Shown one piece after another: positions 10,211 through 20,300 of a DNA stretch of 64,000 nucleotides. Position 1 is the first letter of the stretch; every line of letters begins with the position of its first letter. Both the position numbers and the translations under genes were made by a program. This stretch comes from Indolivaga alginatilytica (GTDB lineage: Bacteria; Bacteroidota; Bacteroidia; Bacteroidales; Dysgonomonadaceae): positions 52,574 to 116,573 of the forward strand of contig NZ_QICL01000003.1 in assembly GCF_003201355.1 (NCBI RefSeq). The letters run 5' to 3'. Below the pieces are notes generated by a model. It ran no database searches, was not told where the DNA came from, and saw only the letters and a program-made list of their open reading frames with translations.

Positions 10211-11137
10211 ATGAAACTTGACTCGAAATTTCTGAAAAAGGCTGTTTTTATTCTACTTGTTATATTGTGCCTATTCCCATTTGTAGAGCCGCCGGTTGCA
10301 CTTTTAGCCGGATTTATTTTGTCTTTTACTATCGGGCATCCTTACCTCCATCTGAATAGTAAGGCTACCAAAATACTCTTACAGGCATCGGTCGTAGGGC
10401 TTGGTTTTGGTATGAATCTTTTCGAAGCCATGGAAGCTGGTAAAGAAGGTCTCATTTTTACCGTATCGTCTATTGTGCTAACTCTGGGGTTTGGTTTGTT
10501 ATTGGGAAAGCTATTTCATATATCTAAGAAAACAAGTGTTTTGGTTTCATCGGGTACTGCCATCTGTGGTGGTAGTGCAATAGCCGCAATGGTGCCGATT
10601 ATAGATGCGAATGAAGAGGAAACCTCAGTTTCTCTGGGTGTTATTTTTGTATTGAATTCGGTAGCGTTGTTTATATTTCCCGTAATAGGTCACTTATTAA
10701 GTATGACACAGGAACAGTTTGGGCTTTGGTCTGCTATTGCTATACATGATACAAGCTCTGTTGTTGGAGCAGCTCATAAATATGGAGAGGAGGCTCTCAA
10801 AATAGCAACAACAATAAAACTGGAACGTGCTCTTTGGATAATTCCTTTGTCTTTTGTGACTGCTTTACTTTATAGGAAAGGAAAAGTATCCATTCCATAC
10901 TTCATCTTTTTGTATGTAATTGCAATGGTCATCAATACATTTGTCCCTGCTATTCAATACGTGTCTCCTGCTATTGTTATGGTTGCTAAGCGAGGGTTAA
11001 CTCTAACACTTTTCTTAATTGGTGCAGGATTGAGTAAAGAGGCTTTGAAGAATATTGGTATAAAGCCGCTTCTTCAAGGGATAATATTATGGGTGTTTAT
11101 TTCTGTAATGTCGCTTGTGGTGATCTTGAATATTTAA
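10211..11137 (+). CDS. yeiH: YeiH/UPF0324 family putative sulfate-exporter-type membrane protein
   Basis: A 308-residue inner-membrane protein with about 9-10 hydrophobic segments. Family motifs include VGLGFGMNLFEAMEAG, SSGTAICGGSAIAA and a conserved segment AIHDTSSVVGAAHKYG. The family is annotated as putative sulfate exporter, with little direct biochemistry. The upstream LysR gene supports a regulated transport role. A strong bidirectional terminator follows. Confidence 0.88.
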   Translation: MKLDSKFLKKAVFILLVILCLFPFVEPPVALLAGFILSFTIGHPYLHLNSKATKILLQASVVGLGFGMNLFEAMEAGKEGLIFTVSSIVLTLGFGLLLGKLFHISKKTSVLVSSGTAICGGSAIAAMVPIIDANEEETSVSLGVIFVLNSVALFIFPVIGHLLSMTQEQFGLWSAIAIHDTSSVVGAAHKYGEEALKIATTIKLERALWIIPLSFVTALLYRKGKVSIPYFIFLYVIAMVINTFVPAIQYVSPAIVMVAKRGLTLTLFLIGAGLSKEALKNIGIKPLLQGIILWVFISVMSLVVILNI

Positions 11138-11150
11138 GGTTTCTATATAG

Positions 11151-11196
11151 AAGAAAAAGAGCAAATATATTCCAGATATATCTGCTCTTTTTCTTT
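11151..11196. terminator. Bidirectional terminator between yeiH and the pseudo-Nudix gene
   Basis: The stem AAAAAGAGCA ... TGCTCTTTTT has A and T runs on its outer sides and a 19-nt spacer that itself contains AATATATTCCAGATATAT. It separates two convergent genes. Confidence 0.8.
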
Positions 11197-11206
11197 TATC
11201 GGATAT

Positions 11207-12340
11207 TTACTCTTTGTGTGATACTTCTCTTTTTAGAATATCAGCCTGAATAACAGTATTTTTTAGATACTCATATTCCAGTTGAAAGCATTCACTGAAT
11301 ATATTGTCTTCCGCAAGGCTTTCTTCTATTTGCCGTGGAGTCCAGAATTTACCATCTAGCAGGCTTATGCTCTTAAGTTGCTCTTCGTTTTCTATCCTCG
11401 ATACAAATAGAAATACTAAACGTTTTACATCTTGGTTCTCGAAGACATATTTCAATAAGAAAGTGAAGGGTAATTCCTGCATATTCAAAGCTCTTGAAAT
11501 ACTGTTTCTTACAGAGATATTTATTTCGTGATTGAAAAGCATCAGTTTCTCGAAAGGATGGTCGTAAGCTGAAGGATCGATGAGGTTATTACCGGTTCTT
11601 TTCTGTATGTAGATCTCCCCGTTATGTATTAAGGCGATACGCACCATCGGGTGCATAAAGCGTTTACTCATTTTAGAAGATACCGATTTTGCTATACGCC
11701 CTGTAACTTCTCCTGACTCATTTACTATAGGTAGCCATTCTTCTTTTCTTAGTTGCTTTACAATATTGCGGGTTTTAATTTCCTCATATATAATAATCGT
11801 AGCAAGTATAATTACTGGTATTACACTATAGAATATGGTGTCTGCCAATAGACTTGCCTCTGAATTTATTCTGCTTAATTGATATAATATAAGGAGAAAT
11901 AAATGATATGTTAACCCATATTGAGCCAACTTTGCAATATCAAAAAACTCACCTAAATAAGTCTTTTGAATAATGCTTTTCTTTTTACCTAAGTACATGT
12001 TTATATACGCCTTGCCCAATCTGGTTATAAAAAGAAGGGTGACGAATGTTATCTCGAAAAATACGAGATACATCAGTCCGGGTATGGAAGTCTTGTGCAG
12101 GATATACCAAAGTATAAGCGTGAAGAATAATGCCAGAAAGTTTAGAATGAACATTAGTCCACACGCATTGGCTTTTGTATAGAATCTCAGAATAATATCT
12201 AACGCTCCCGAAAAGAGTACAGAGATTATCAAAGAATAGCCAATATTTCCTGTTGTGGTAAATAATACTATATATAGTATACTTGCCAGTAGTCCCAAGG
12301 AAGGATTTACTAAATATTTTTTTGCTCCTTTTGAAATCAT
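11207..12340 (-). CDS. Polytopic membrane protein with C-terminal degenerate Nudix-like domain
   Basis: 377 residues. Residues 1 to about 195 hold around six hydrophobic segments. From about 200 the sequence lines up with the Nudix hydrolase at 26590-27123: LPIVNESGEVTGRIAKS against FPLVDEQGNIIGKATRS, then HPMVRIALIHNGEIYIQKRT against HPVIHLHVFNEEGKLYLQKRS. Where that enzyme has its Nudix box (REASEEIG), this protein has NSISRALN, so the metal-binding glutamates are gone. I infer a non-catalytic Nudix fold on the cytoplasmic face, perhaps a ligand sensor. It has no co-directional neighbour within 200 bp. The function is unknown. Confidence 0.75.
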   Translation of the reverse strand: MISKGAKKYLVNPSLGLLASILYIVLFTTTGNIGYSLIISVLFSGALDIILRFYTKANACGLMFILNFLALFFTLILWYILHKTSIPGLMYLVFFEITFVTLLFITRLGKAYINMYLGKKKSIIQKTYLGEFFDIAKLAQYGLTYHLFLLILYQLSRINSEASLLADTIFYSVIPVIILATIIIYEEIKTRNIVKQLRKEEWLPIVNESGEVTGRIAKSVSSKMSKRFMHPMVRIALIHNGEIYIQKRTGNNLIDPSAYDHPFEKLMLFNHEINISVRNSISRALNMQELPFTFLLKYVFENQDVKRLVFLFVSRIENEEQLKSISLLDGKFWTPRQIEESLAEDNIFSECFQLEYEYLKNTVIQADILKREVSHKE

Positions 12341-12620
12341 AAATTACATAAATACAGGTGGTTAAATCCTTAAGTTTATTGGCCTGTTACTATTCTTTTA
12401 TCTTTGAATACTAAAGCTTTTACTACCTTATTATCAGGATTTATATTAAAACAACTCTCAATAAGATTTGTTTATTGGGTAATTGATTCATACGATGAAG
12501 CCATTTTGACTTTTTATTTTTATAAATTTTCTTAAGTAGAAGACTATAAATGCTATGTAGTTGAAGCTCTCCCAACTAGACATAGTAATATCAAAACGAT
12601 TCAATATGTTCTAAAGTTAT

Positions 12621-12968
12621 TCAACGATATATTTGTTCTTTTAATGCTATATTCTTCATTGTAAAGCAATATTTATCCGGTAGTTCTTCATAGTTAAATT
12701 CTCCATTCCTCTTATTGAAATCAATATTGGCAACTACCGATTTACCTAGGCGGATTCGTTTAAATTCTTTGGAATTAAATTCAGAATCGACATTTATAAA
12801 TAAATCATCAACAATAATATGAGCCATTTCTAAAGTTGTAAACAACTCTCGGAGAGAATCTTTAATGTTAATATGTTCAACTTCGTATACTACAAAATTA
12901 AACATATTGGTTCTTTGTTGTATTATATATTCAATCCAATTTTTTATATATCCAAACTTTGATGACAT
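12621..12968 (-). CDS. Hypothetical protein downstream of AraC-family gene
   Basis: 115 residues, no signal peptide and no recognised domain. The N-terminal half is hydrophobic and aromatic (IKNWIEYIIQQRTNMFNFVV) and the rest is mixed charged. It starts 24 bp after the AraC-family gene on the same strand, so the two probably form an operon. The short spacing and the lack of another gene in the following 280 bp are the main evidence that it is real. It may be a small effector or partner of the regulator, but that is a guess. Confidence 0.55.
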   Translation of the reverse strand: MSSKFGYIKNWIEYIIQQRTNMFNFVVYEVEHINIKDSLRELFTTLEMAHIIVDDLFINVDSEFNSKEFKRIRLGKSVVANIDFNKRNGEFNYEELPDKYCFTMKNIALKEQIYR

Positions 12969-12992
12969 ATATTTAATCTTGATAATCCAATA

Positions 12993-13835
12993 TTACCTCA
13001 ATGATTTGCGATATTCGGAAGGTGTCAGATGAAGATGTTTCCTACAAAAAACAGTAAAATGGCTCGGAGAGGAAAAATTGAATTCATTAATAATCTGACT
13101 AAACGATATGTTTTTATTGTTTAACTTTATTTTAATATGCTTTATTTTCTGTGTCTGAAGCCAAATCGATGGACTTTCATTAAAGTTGTCCTTAAAACAA
13201 CGATTAAATGAACTTAATGAATAATTGCATTTTTCAGCCAATTCTTTTACGGATGTTACATTTGAATAATTCTGCAGAACAGTACTCTTAAAATCTAAAT
13301 CTCTTGAAATGATTGTTTTGAAAAAAGAATAAACTTCATTTCTTGTATAGAAGTAACGAAAAATAAAGAACATTTCTTTTTGCTTGATTGCATGAAAGTG
13401 CTTGCAGGAAGCTCCCTCTTTAAGATATAATTCTAATGAAGATAAAAATAACTCAAAAGGTTCTTTCAATTTTAAGACAGGAGAAGTATTACAAGGCTCC
13501 GGTTCTGTAAATTTAAGACTCTCCAATGCTGTTTTTTCACATAAGTCAATAGGTTTATCAAAATAACTGATAATAAATGTCGAATCAAGAAGAGTACTTA
13601 TTTGGTAAGCAGAATGTAACGGAATGAATATACTGGTGTTTTTTTCTAAAATATATCTTTGAGAATCAATGCTAACACTAATTTTGCCATGTAGCATGAA
13701 TAGTATGCAATGATATCCCTTCTCCTTAGAATAAAGGAATCTACCTTTATTAAGGATATAATGTTTAAAGCTTGAACAAAAATCGGAAATATAATTACTA
13801 CATGAAGAATGTTCTTCCAGATAAAGTATACTCAT
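12993..13835 (-). CDS. AraC-family transcriptional regulator
   Basis: 280 residues. The C-terminal 100 hold the two helix-turn-helix motifs of the family: VKELAEKCNYSLSSFNRCFK, then ISFSQIINEFNFSSPSHFTV followed by FCRKHLHLTPSEYRKSL. The N-terminal half has a cupin-like sensor pattern (LHGKISVSIDSQRYILEKN). The target is probably its own operon and neighbours; no effector can be predicted. It is very AT-rich (Lys, Asn, Ile, Ser), more so than the flanking housekeeping genes, which fits an accessory gene. Confidence 0.9.
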   Translation of the reverse strand: MSILYLEEHSSCSNYISDFCSSFKHYILNKGRFLYSKEKGYHCILFMLHGKISVSIDSQRYILEKNTSIFIPLHSAYQISTLLDSTFIISYFDKPIDLCEKTALESLKFTEPEPCNTSPVLKLKEPFELFLSSLELYLKEGASCKHFHAIKQKEMFFIFRYFYTRNEVYSFFKTIISRDLDFKSTVLQNYSNVTSVKELAEKCNYSLSSFNRCFKDNFNESPSIWLQTQKIKHIKIKLNNKNISFSQIINEFNFSSPSHFTVFCRKHLHLTPSEYRKSLR

Positions 13836-14089
13836 ATTTAATTATCATTAATAGAGTTTTTGTTACATTAATCTATTTTGAATAAGGGCTTGTCCTGACT
13901 TTGAAAAAAAGTAGAATGCTCTAAATCTTTTGAAGCATTCAGTTATCGTTTTGCTAGCAAAATATTCAGTAAATAAAAAGTCAAGGCAACTTTATTTTAA
14001 TAAACGAATGAACTGTGATAAACTCGTCGTTGTTCCACACAGGTGTAAATATATATGATATAATGTAATTTTCAATACTTATATAAAGT

Positions 14090-14120
14090 AAAAACGCAGG
14101 AGTTTTTTTCTCCTGCGTTA
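14090..14120 (-). terminator. Terminator of the dipeptidyl peptidase IV gene
   Basis: On the minus strand the stem AACGCAGGAG / CTCCTGCGTT has a loop of seven A and is followed by a T run. It starts 6 bp after the stop codon. Confidence 0.88.
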
Positions 14121-14125
14121 TAGCC

Positions 14126-16279
14126 TTATTTAAATTTCAAAAAATCAATAACTTTTGTATATAAATAATTTCTATTAAGACTTCCCGGTAGGGAATGGTT
14201 TTGATCGGGAAAGACAAAAAGTTCAAATTGTTTGTCAGCTTTTATCAGTGCCGATGTATATTCTATGGTATTCTGAAAGTGAACATTATCATCTGCCGAT
14301 CCATGAATTAATAGCAGCTTTCCGGATAATGAGGAGGCAAGGCTGATTGGAGATCCCTTTTCATATCCGGATGCATTTTGTTGTGGGGTTCGCATATACC
14401 GTTCGGTATATACCGAATCGTAAAAACGCCAATTGGTAACGGGTGCTATTGCGATACCCGATTTAAATACGCCGTTTCCTCTGCTCAAACTCATTAGTAC
14501 ATTGTATCCTCCATAGCTCCAGCCCCAGATCGAAATATTTGAGGCATCTATATATGGTAATGTCCCGAAGTATCGTGCGGCTGCAATCTGGTCATCAGAC
14601 TCCTTTATGCCTAAGTTCATATAGGTGCATTTTCTGAATTCCTGACCTCTGGCACCTGTGCCTCGTCCGTCTACTGCTGCCACGATGAAATTTTGAGTAG
14701 TAAGATAATCTGTCCAGTCAATAGTGAAACGATCGAGAACCTCTTGTGAATCGGGTCCGCTGTACTGAACCATTAATAGAGGATACTTCTGATTCGGATT
14801 GAAATTCGCAGGTTTCAATATCCAGGCATTTAGTGAAGTGCCATCCGCTCCTTTTACAGTGATGAATTCTTTCTTAGGAAGACGCAGTGAAGCCAAATTG
14901 CTTTTTAGCTCTTTATTGTCTTCAAGAACTCTTAATTCTTTACCTGCTGCATCATTCATTGTGATTACAGTAGGGTTTTCGGTATTCGACCAGTTATTGA
15001 TAAAGTATTTACCGTTAGCACTGAAAGAAGCTGTATTGTAACCTGTTTTGGTTGATAGTTTGGTTTTAACCCCTTTTACTATGTCTACTTTATATATGGC
15101 TCGTTGTAGGGGGCTTTCTTCGGCAGCCTGATAATAAACGGTTTTACTTATAGGGTCGCATGCCAGAACCTCCATGACATCGTAATTGCCGGAAGTCAGT
15201 TGTTTTTGAGGAACACCTGTGAGTGAATACATATATATATGACTATAACCGTCTTTTTCACTTATATAGGTAAACTGATCTCCTATGAAATTGATGGAGT
15301 TAAAGAAGTCATAATTGATATATCTGTCATTCTGTTCTCTCATGATTAATTTGGCAATGGTGCTTCTCGGGTCTGCAAAGTACATATTGAAATCGTTTTG
15401 ATTGCGGTTCAATGTCATTACAGCCAATTGAGAAGTCGGTGTAAATACAATTTTGGGGATATATTCGAATTCGGTATTCGCAGGGAAATTAATAGGTCTG
15501 ATGGTTTTCGATTCAATATCAAAGATATTACATGTTACTTTCGAATTAGCTTCCCCTGCTTTTGGATATTTGAATGAAATGAAATCAGGATATAATTGCT
15601 GTCTGAAATTCTGAAAAGCAAATTCAGGAACATTCGTTTCGTCAAATCTAATGAAAGACAATAGTTTATTGTCTGGAGAAAAATCCATCAACTGTGTAAC
15701 CCCGAACTCTTCTTCATAGACCCAGTCTGTAGCTCCATTGATAATTTTGCCAACCTCTCCGTCTTTAGTGATTTGTGATTCTGTCCCGAAGTCAAATTTC
15801 GACAGCCATATATTATTCTCACATACATAGGCAAGCATGCGTCCGTCGCGTGAAAATACGGGAGCCATCTGTTTCGACTTGTTATCGGTCAATTTACGTA
15901 TCAGGTTGCGGCGTATATCAAAGTAATAATAGTCCGCTTTAAAAGAATGACGGAATATAGGTTCGCTGTTGGTATATACGATAAGGCGGTTTTCATCGGG
16001 ACTCATTATAAATCCTTGAAAAGAGAGAATCGTACAGTCTCTGGCAGATTGTATATCGAATACCGTTTCGACGGCTTGACCTGTTTTGTATGAATACTTT
16101 ATAATTTTGGTTCGGGCTTGATCTGCTTGAAAGTAAAATTCGCCGTCGACAGAAGATACTGCGGATGGGATTCCTTTGGCTCTATATTTACCATCTGTAA
16201 TATCTCTAAGATTTAATGTCTGGGCAAAGATGGATGCTGAAATCAGTATTGCAGCGAGTAAAAAACAAACTTTTCTCAT
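14126..16279 (-). CDS. Dipeptidyl peptidase IV (S9B family)
   Basis: 717 residues. The signal peptide (KVCFLLAAILISASIFAQ) points to the periplasm. An N-terminal eight-bladed propeller region (DPPIV_N) runs to about residue 460, followed by an alpha/beta hydrolase domain. The catalytic serine is in GWSYGG at about residue 588, the Asp lies near HGSADDN at about 662, and the His is in DQNHSLPG at about 695. A double-Glu motif (YEEEFG) that binds the substrate N-terminus is also present. The enzyme removes X-Pro or X-Ala dipeptides from peptide N-termini, which fits a protein-degrading, asaccharolytic lifestyle. It is a single-gene unit with its own terminator. Confidence 0.95.
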   Translation of the reverse strand: MRKVCFLLAAILISASIFAQTLNLRDITDGKYRAKGIPSAVSSVDGEFYFQADQARTKIIKYSYKTGQAVETVFDIQSARDCTILSFQGFIMSPDENRLIVYTNSEPIFRHSFKADYYYFDIRRNLIRKLTDNKSKQMAPVFSRDGRMLAYVCENNIWLSKFDFGTESQITKDGEVGKIINGATDWVYEEEFGVTQLMDFSPDNKLLSFIRFDETNVPEFAFQNFRQQLYPDFISFKYPKAGEANSKVTCNIFDIESKTIRPINFPANTEFEYIPKIVFTPTSQLAVMTLNRNQNDFNMYFADPRSTIAKLIMREQNDRYINYDFFNSINFIGDQFTYISEKDGYSHIYMYSLTGVPQKQLTSGNYDVMEVLACDPISKTVYYQAAEESPLQRAIYKVDIVKGVKTKLSTKTGYNTASFSANGKYFINNWSNTENPTVITMNDAAGKELRVLEDNKELKSNLASLRLPKKEFITVKGADGTSLNAWILKPANFNPNQKYPLLMVQYSGPDSQEVLDRFTIDWTDYLTTQNFIVAAVDGRGTGARGQEFRKCTYMNLGIKESDDQIAAARYFGTLPYIDASNISIWGWSYGGYNVLMSLSRGNGVFKSGIAIAPVTNWRFYDSVYTERYMRTPQQNASGYEKGSPISLASSLSGKLLLIHGSADDNVHFQNTIEYTSALIKADKQFELFVFPDQNHSLPGSLNRNYLYTKVIDFLKFK

Positions 16280-16294
16280 AGGTTACATATTTTG

Positions 16295-16432
16295 AGGTCT
16301 CAGACCTATTTATTGCATTGACAGGTGTATTAACAGTTGATAAGTAAATGAAAATATTTAATGATATATTTTCGAATTATAACAGACTATTGCTGTTATG
16401 CTTACCAAAGCAATGAAAAGGTCTAAGACCTT
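16295..16432. repeat. Composite dispersed element: two GGTCTNAGACC boxes flanking two hairpins
   Basis: AGGTCTCAGACCT (16295-16307) is 15 bp upstream of the peptidase start. AAGGTCTAAGACCTT (16418-16432) is on the other side. Between them lie a block GAAAATATTTAATGATATATTTTC and the hairpin ATAACAG-ACTATTG-CTGTTAT. From about 16342 to 16432 the sequence is nearly the same as 52226-52315 and as the reverse complement of 27176-27268. Confidence 0.8.
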
Positions 16433-16542
16433 AGTTATGACTCTGAAATACGACATTGACTGTTTTCTGTTGGTTATACACTACAAATATACATTCTTTC
16501 GATATAGAATCATTAACTTCGTTTCCTAAAAAACAGATTGCC

Positions 16543-16956
16543 ATGATAAATGAAGTAGCTTATTCGGATGTATTAGAAATCCGCCATAAAGTGATGTATC
16601 CTGATAAAGATAAGGATTATGTAATATTACCGGATGATGATACCGGTTTGCATATCGGATACTACAAAGAGGGTTTATTGGTGAGTGTGTTATCTTTATT
16701 TTTAAAGAATAGGGAATTACAATTTCGGAAGTTTGCGACATTGCCTGCATATCAGGGGCAGGGTTACGGATCGGAATTGTTGAAATGGGTATTGGATTAT
16801 GCAAAGGATATGAAATTTGACAGAGTGTGGTGTAATTCGAGAATTGAAAAGACCGATTTTTATAAAAAGTTCGAATTCATGGAAACCGATCAGGTTTTTG
16901 AAAAGGACGGTCATCAGTTTATTATTCTCGAGAGAAAGTTTGAACACGAGGGCTGA
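16543..16956 (+). CDS. GNAT-family N-acetyltransferase
   Basis: 137 residues from the Met at 16543. An in-frame upstream start at 16456 would add 29 residues unlike the family, so I prefer the later one. The acetyl-CoA binding motif A is clear: LPAYQGQGYGSELLKWVLDY. An aromatic and acidic tail follows (KKFEFMETDQVFEKDGHQFI). The N-terminus IRHKVMYPDK and the overall length resemble small ElaA/YitH-like acetyltransferases. The substrate is unknown. The gene stands alone, with a composite repeat upstream and a TTTTGTNAC-family repeat just downstream. Confidence 0.85.
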   Translation: MINEVAYSDVLEIRHKVMYPDKDKDYVILPDDDTGLHIGYYKEGLLVSVLSLFLKNRELQFRKFATLPAYQGQGYGSELLKWVLDYAKDMKFDRVWCNSRIEKTDFYKKFEFMETDQVFEKDGHQFIILERKFEHEG

Positions 16957-16968
16957 GATACTTTTTAT

Positions 16969-17214
16969 CTATCAGTGAGCAGGCATCAGTAGGGTTTGGG
17001 CTTTGTGCTGTTTGAGTTTAGTAAACAGGAAACAAGAAAAAATAAAGCAGTAAAAAAAGTGTCACTTTTGTCACTTTTGTAACCTTTTTAAATGTTAGTG
17101 TTTGATATTAAGTGGATTAGTAAATGCTTAAAAGTAACATCCGGCAGTCACCTTTGTCACCTTATTGATTATTTTTTGGAACTTTTGTAACGAATGTCAC
17201 CTTATTTGAAGTCC
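16969..17214. repeat. TTTTGTNAC-family repeat, copy 2
   Basis: It occupies most of the 404-bp spacer between the GNAT and DUF2723 genes. It contains GTCACTTTTGTCACTTTTG plus TAACC, further GTCACC and GTAAC units, and ends GTCACCTTATTTGAAGTCC. The left half (TATCAGTGAGCAG ... TTTAGTAAACAG) matches the reverse complement of 27455-27510. Confidence 0.7.
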
Positions 17215-17286
17215 GCCTCATTTGATACTTGAATGGGTGTTACCTTAAAAAAAAATAATGAACACCTTTATCTTCTTTGATTTAAC

Positions 17287-17294
17287 TATATTTG
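17287..17294 (+). promoter_or_regulatory. Putative -7 box of the DUF2723 gene
   Basis: TATATTTG fits the Bacteroidota -7 consensus TAnnTTTG. No good -33 TTTG lies at the right distance. If it is used, transcription starts near 17300, which rules out an ATG at 17292 and supports the start at 17361. Confidence 0.4.
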
Positions 17295-17360
17295 CAACTT
17301 TGTTCACATAGGCAAAGAATTTTAAACAAACATTTTCACAATAAATATCTACTATTCAAC

Positions 17361-20300
17361 ATGAAAAAGTATAACTTAGTCAATAACATTTTTGGGTGGT
17401 TAAGCTTTATTATTGCAGCAATTACCTATTTGTTGACAATCGAACCTACTGCAAGTTTTTGGGATTGCGGGGAGTTTATTACTTCTGCATACAAATTTGA
17501 AGTGGGACACCCTCCCGGTGCTCCTTTTTTCATGTTGACCGGTAAGTTTTTCACCTTATTTGCCTCTGATGTGACTCAGGTGGCTAAGATGGTCAATACC
17601 ATGTCCGCATTATTGAGTGCTTTAACCATTCTCTTCCTGTTCTGGACAATAACGCATCTCGCTAAAAAACTCATCTATACTGATACCGAAAAAGAAATGT
17701 CTTTGGGGCAAATGATTGTTATCATCGGATCGGGTCTTGTAGGTGCATTAGTATATACTTTCTCAGATACTTTCTGGTTTTCGGCTGTCGAAGGAGAGGT
17801 TTATGCTTACTCCTCGATGTTTACAGCTTTGGTATTCTGGTTAATCTTGAAATGGGAAAATCGTGCGGATAAACAGGGCTCGGATAAATGGCTGGTTCTG
17901 ATCGCTTATACTATGGGACTTTCAATAGGAGTTCACTTGTTGAACTTACTTTGCATTCCCGCAATTGTATTGGTTTATTATTTTAAAAAGACCGAAACTC
18001 CTAATTTTAAAGGAATCTTATTAGCTCTTCTTGGTTCGATGGGATTAATTGTCGTACTTATGTATGGTGTTATTCCCGGGTTTACTAAAGTGGGGGGAGC
18101 CGTCGAGTTATTCTTTGTGAACTCATTGGGATTATCTTATAATAGTGGAGTGTTCTTTTACCTGATAGTTCTTCTCTTGTCTCTTATTTGGGGACTTTAT
18201 GAAACTCTTGCTGCTAAGGGTAGCTTGCAACGGGCTAAAATAGCATTTATCTTAACAATGGCTCTATCCGGAATTACATTTATCGGATCGAATGTTTTGT
18301 TATGGATCGTGTTGTTAGGCGGATTGATATTCTTCTGCTTTAAAGGGAAAAAGATGACTTTCAGATTAGTTAATACAAGTCTTTTGTGTTTGCTGGTAAT
18401 TCTGATAGGGTATTCGTCTTTCGCCATAATTCCTATCCGTTCCGCCGCTAATACACCGATGGATCAAAACTCGCCCGAAGATGTATTTTCTTTGACCGAT
18501 TATTTGAATCGTGAACAATATGGTGATTCTCCTTTGGTTTATGGACGTACCTATGCTTCGGAAGTAAAGAGAGATGCTAGTGGCAAAGCTATTGAGTCTT
18601 CAAAAAAATCGAGATATGATAAAATAGTGAAGAAATCTCCTGATGAAAAAGACCGTTATTTTGTAGCCAGTGAAGTGCCTAAGTATGAATATACTAATAC
18701 GATGTTGTTTCCTCGTATGTATTCGGATGAGTATCGCCATACTCAAGGATATAAAAACTGGGGTGGCATCACAGATGTTAAAGTTCCTCCTACATTCTTC
18801 GAAAATTTGCAATACCTGTTTAAATATCAGATAAACTTTATGTATTGGAGATACTTTATGTGGAATTTTTCAGGTCGTCAAAATGATATTCCATCGTCGG
18901 GTGAAATGAGTAACGGTAATTGGATTACAGGAATTAGCTTCATCGATGAGCATGTATTAGGATTAGGGCCTCAAGATAATTTACCTCCGGATATCGCTGA
19001 TAATAAAGGACACAATGTTTATTATATGTTGCCTCTTATTTTAGGGTTATGTGGTATATTCTTCCAATTGACCAGAGGTAAAAAAGGCGAACAACAGTTG
19101 TGGGTAACTTTCATGTTATTCTTTATGACTGGTTTGGCTATTGTGCTTTATCTGAATCAAAAACCTTACGAACCTCGTGAAAGGGATTATGCTTATGCCG
19201 GATCGTTCTATGCATTCAGTATTTGGATTGGGTTAGGTGTAGCTGCTCTCTGGGTATTACTCAAACGATATGTTCCCGAAACTGTTGCTGCTGCCGTCGT
19301 TACTGTTGTAGCATTGTTGATTCCTGTGCAAATGGCTTCTCAGAACTGGGACGATCATGATCGTTCTAACCGTTATACAATGCGTGACTTCGGAATGAAT
19401 TATCTGAAGAGTGTTGAAAAAGATGGTATTCTATTTACGAACGGCGATAACGATACATTCCCTTTGTGGTATGCTCAGGAAGTTGAAGGTTTCCGTACAG
19501 ATGTGCGTGTTGCCAACTTGAGTTACCTGCAAACCGACTGGTACGTCGACCAAATGCGTCGTCAAGCGTATGATTCTAAGCCTTTGCCTATTGAATGGGA
19601 TAAATCTCGCTACATCGGTGATAAAGGTATGTATGCCTACGTTATTACAAAAGAGCAGATTGAGAATGTGCTGAAACAACAATTTGAAAAAAGTTCAGGT
19701 TCATCGTGGATGGATAAGGTTCAGAATGAGCAGAATATCGATCTGACAAATTATTATGATAAGAATGCTTTTACCGATACTGTTTCTCTGGATTATATTA
19801 TGAATATCCTGAGAACACAGGATAGCTATGTACCTAAGAATCCATTTATAGAAAGCTCGGGCAGTGAGTTTATCATACCCGGTAATTTATTATATATGCC
19901 CGTAGATACTACACTTGTCGATTGGAAAGCATTAAGTGCTCAACCATCTGCTCATATGCTGGTTAATCTGGGTAATAAGAATGTATTGTACCGTCAGGAG
20001 CTTATGATTCTTGAAATGCTGAACAACATCAATAAAGAAGGATGGAAGCGCCCGATATATTTTGCAACTACTGTAGGTGATGACATGTATATGAACTTGG
20101 CAGATAATCATTTTATGCTCGAAGGTTTGGCATACCGTATTACTCCGGGAAAGATCAGTCCGACAGGTGTAAACACAGAGGTTACTTATAACAATATGGT
20201 TAATGAGTTCAAATGGGGTAATATTGATGATCCAAGAGTATACCTGGATGAAAACAATATGAGAATGTGTAAGACATTCAGAATCATGTTTAATAAATTG

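Noticed and set aside
12399-12406. TATCTTTG promoter-like box on the plus strand
   Set aside because: No plus-strand gene follows for about 4 kb, and such 8-mers occur often by chance in AT-rich DNA.
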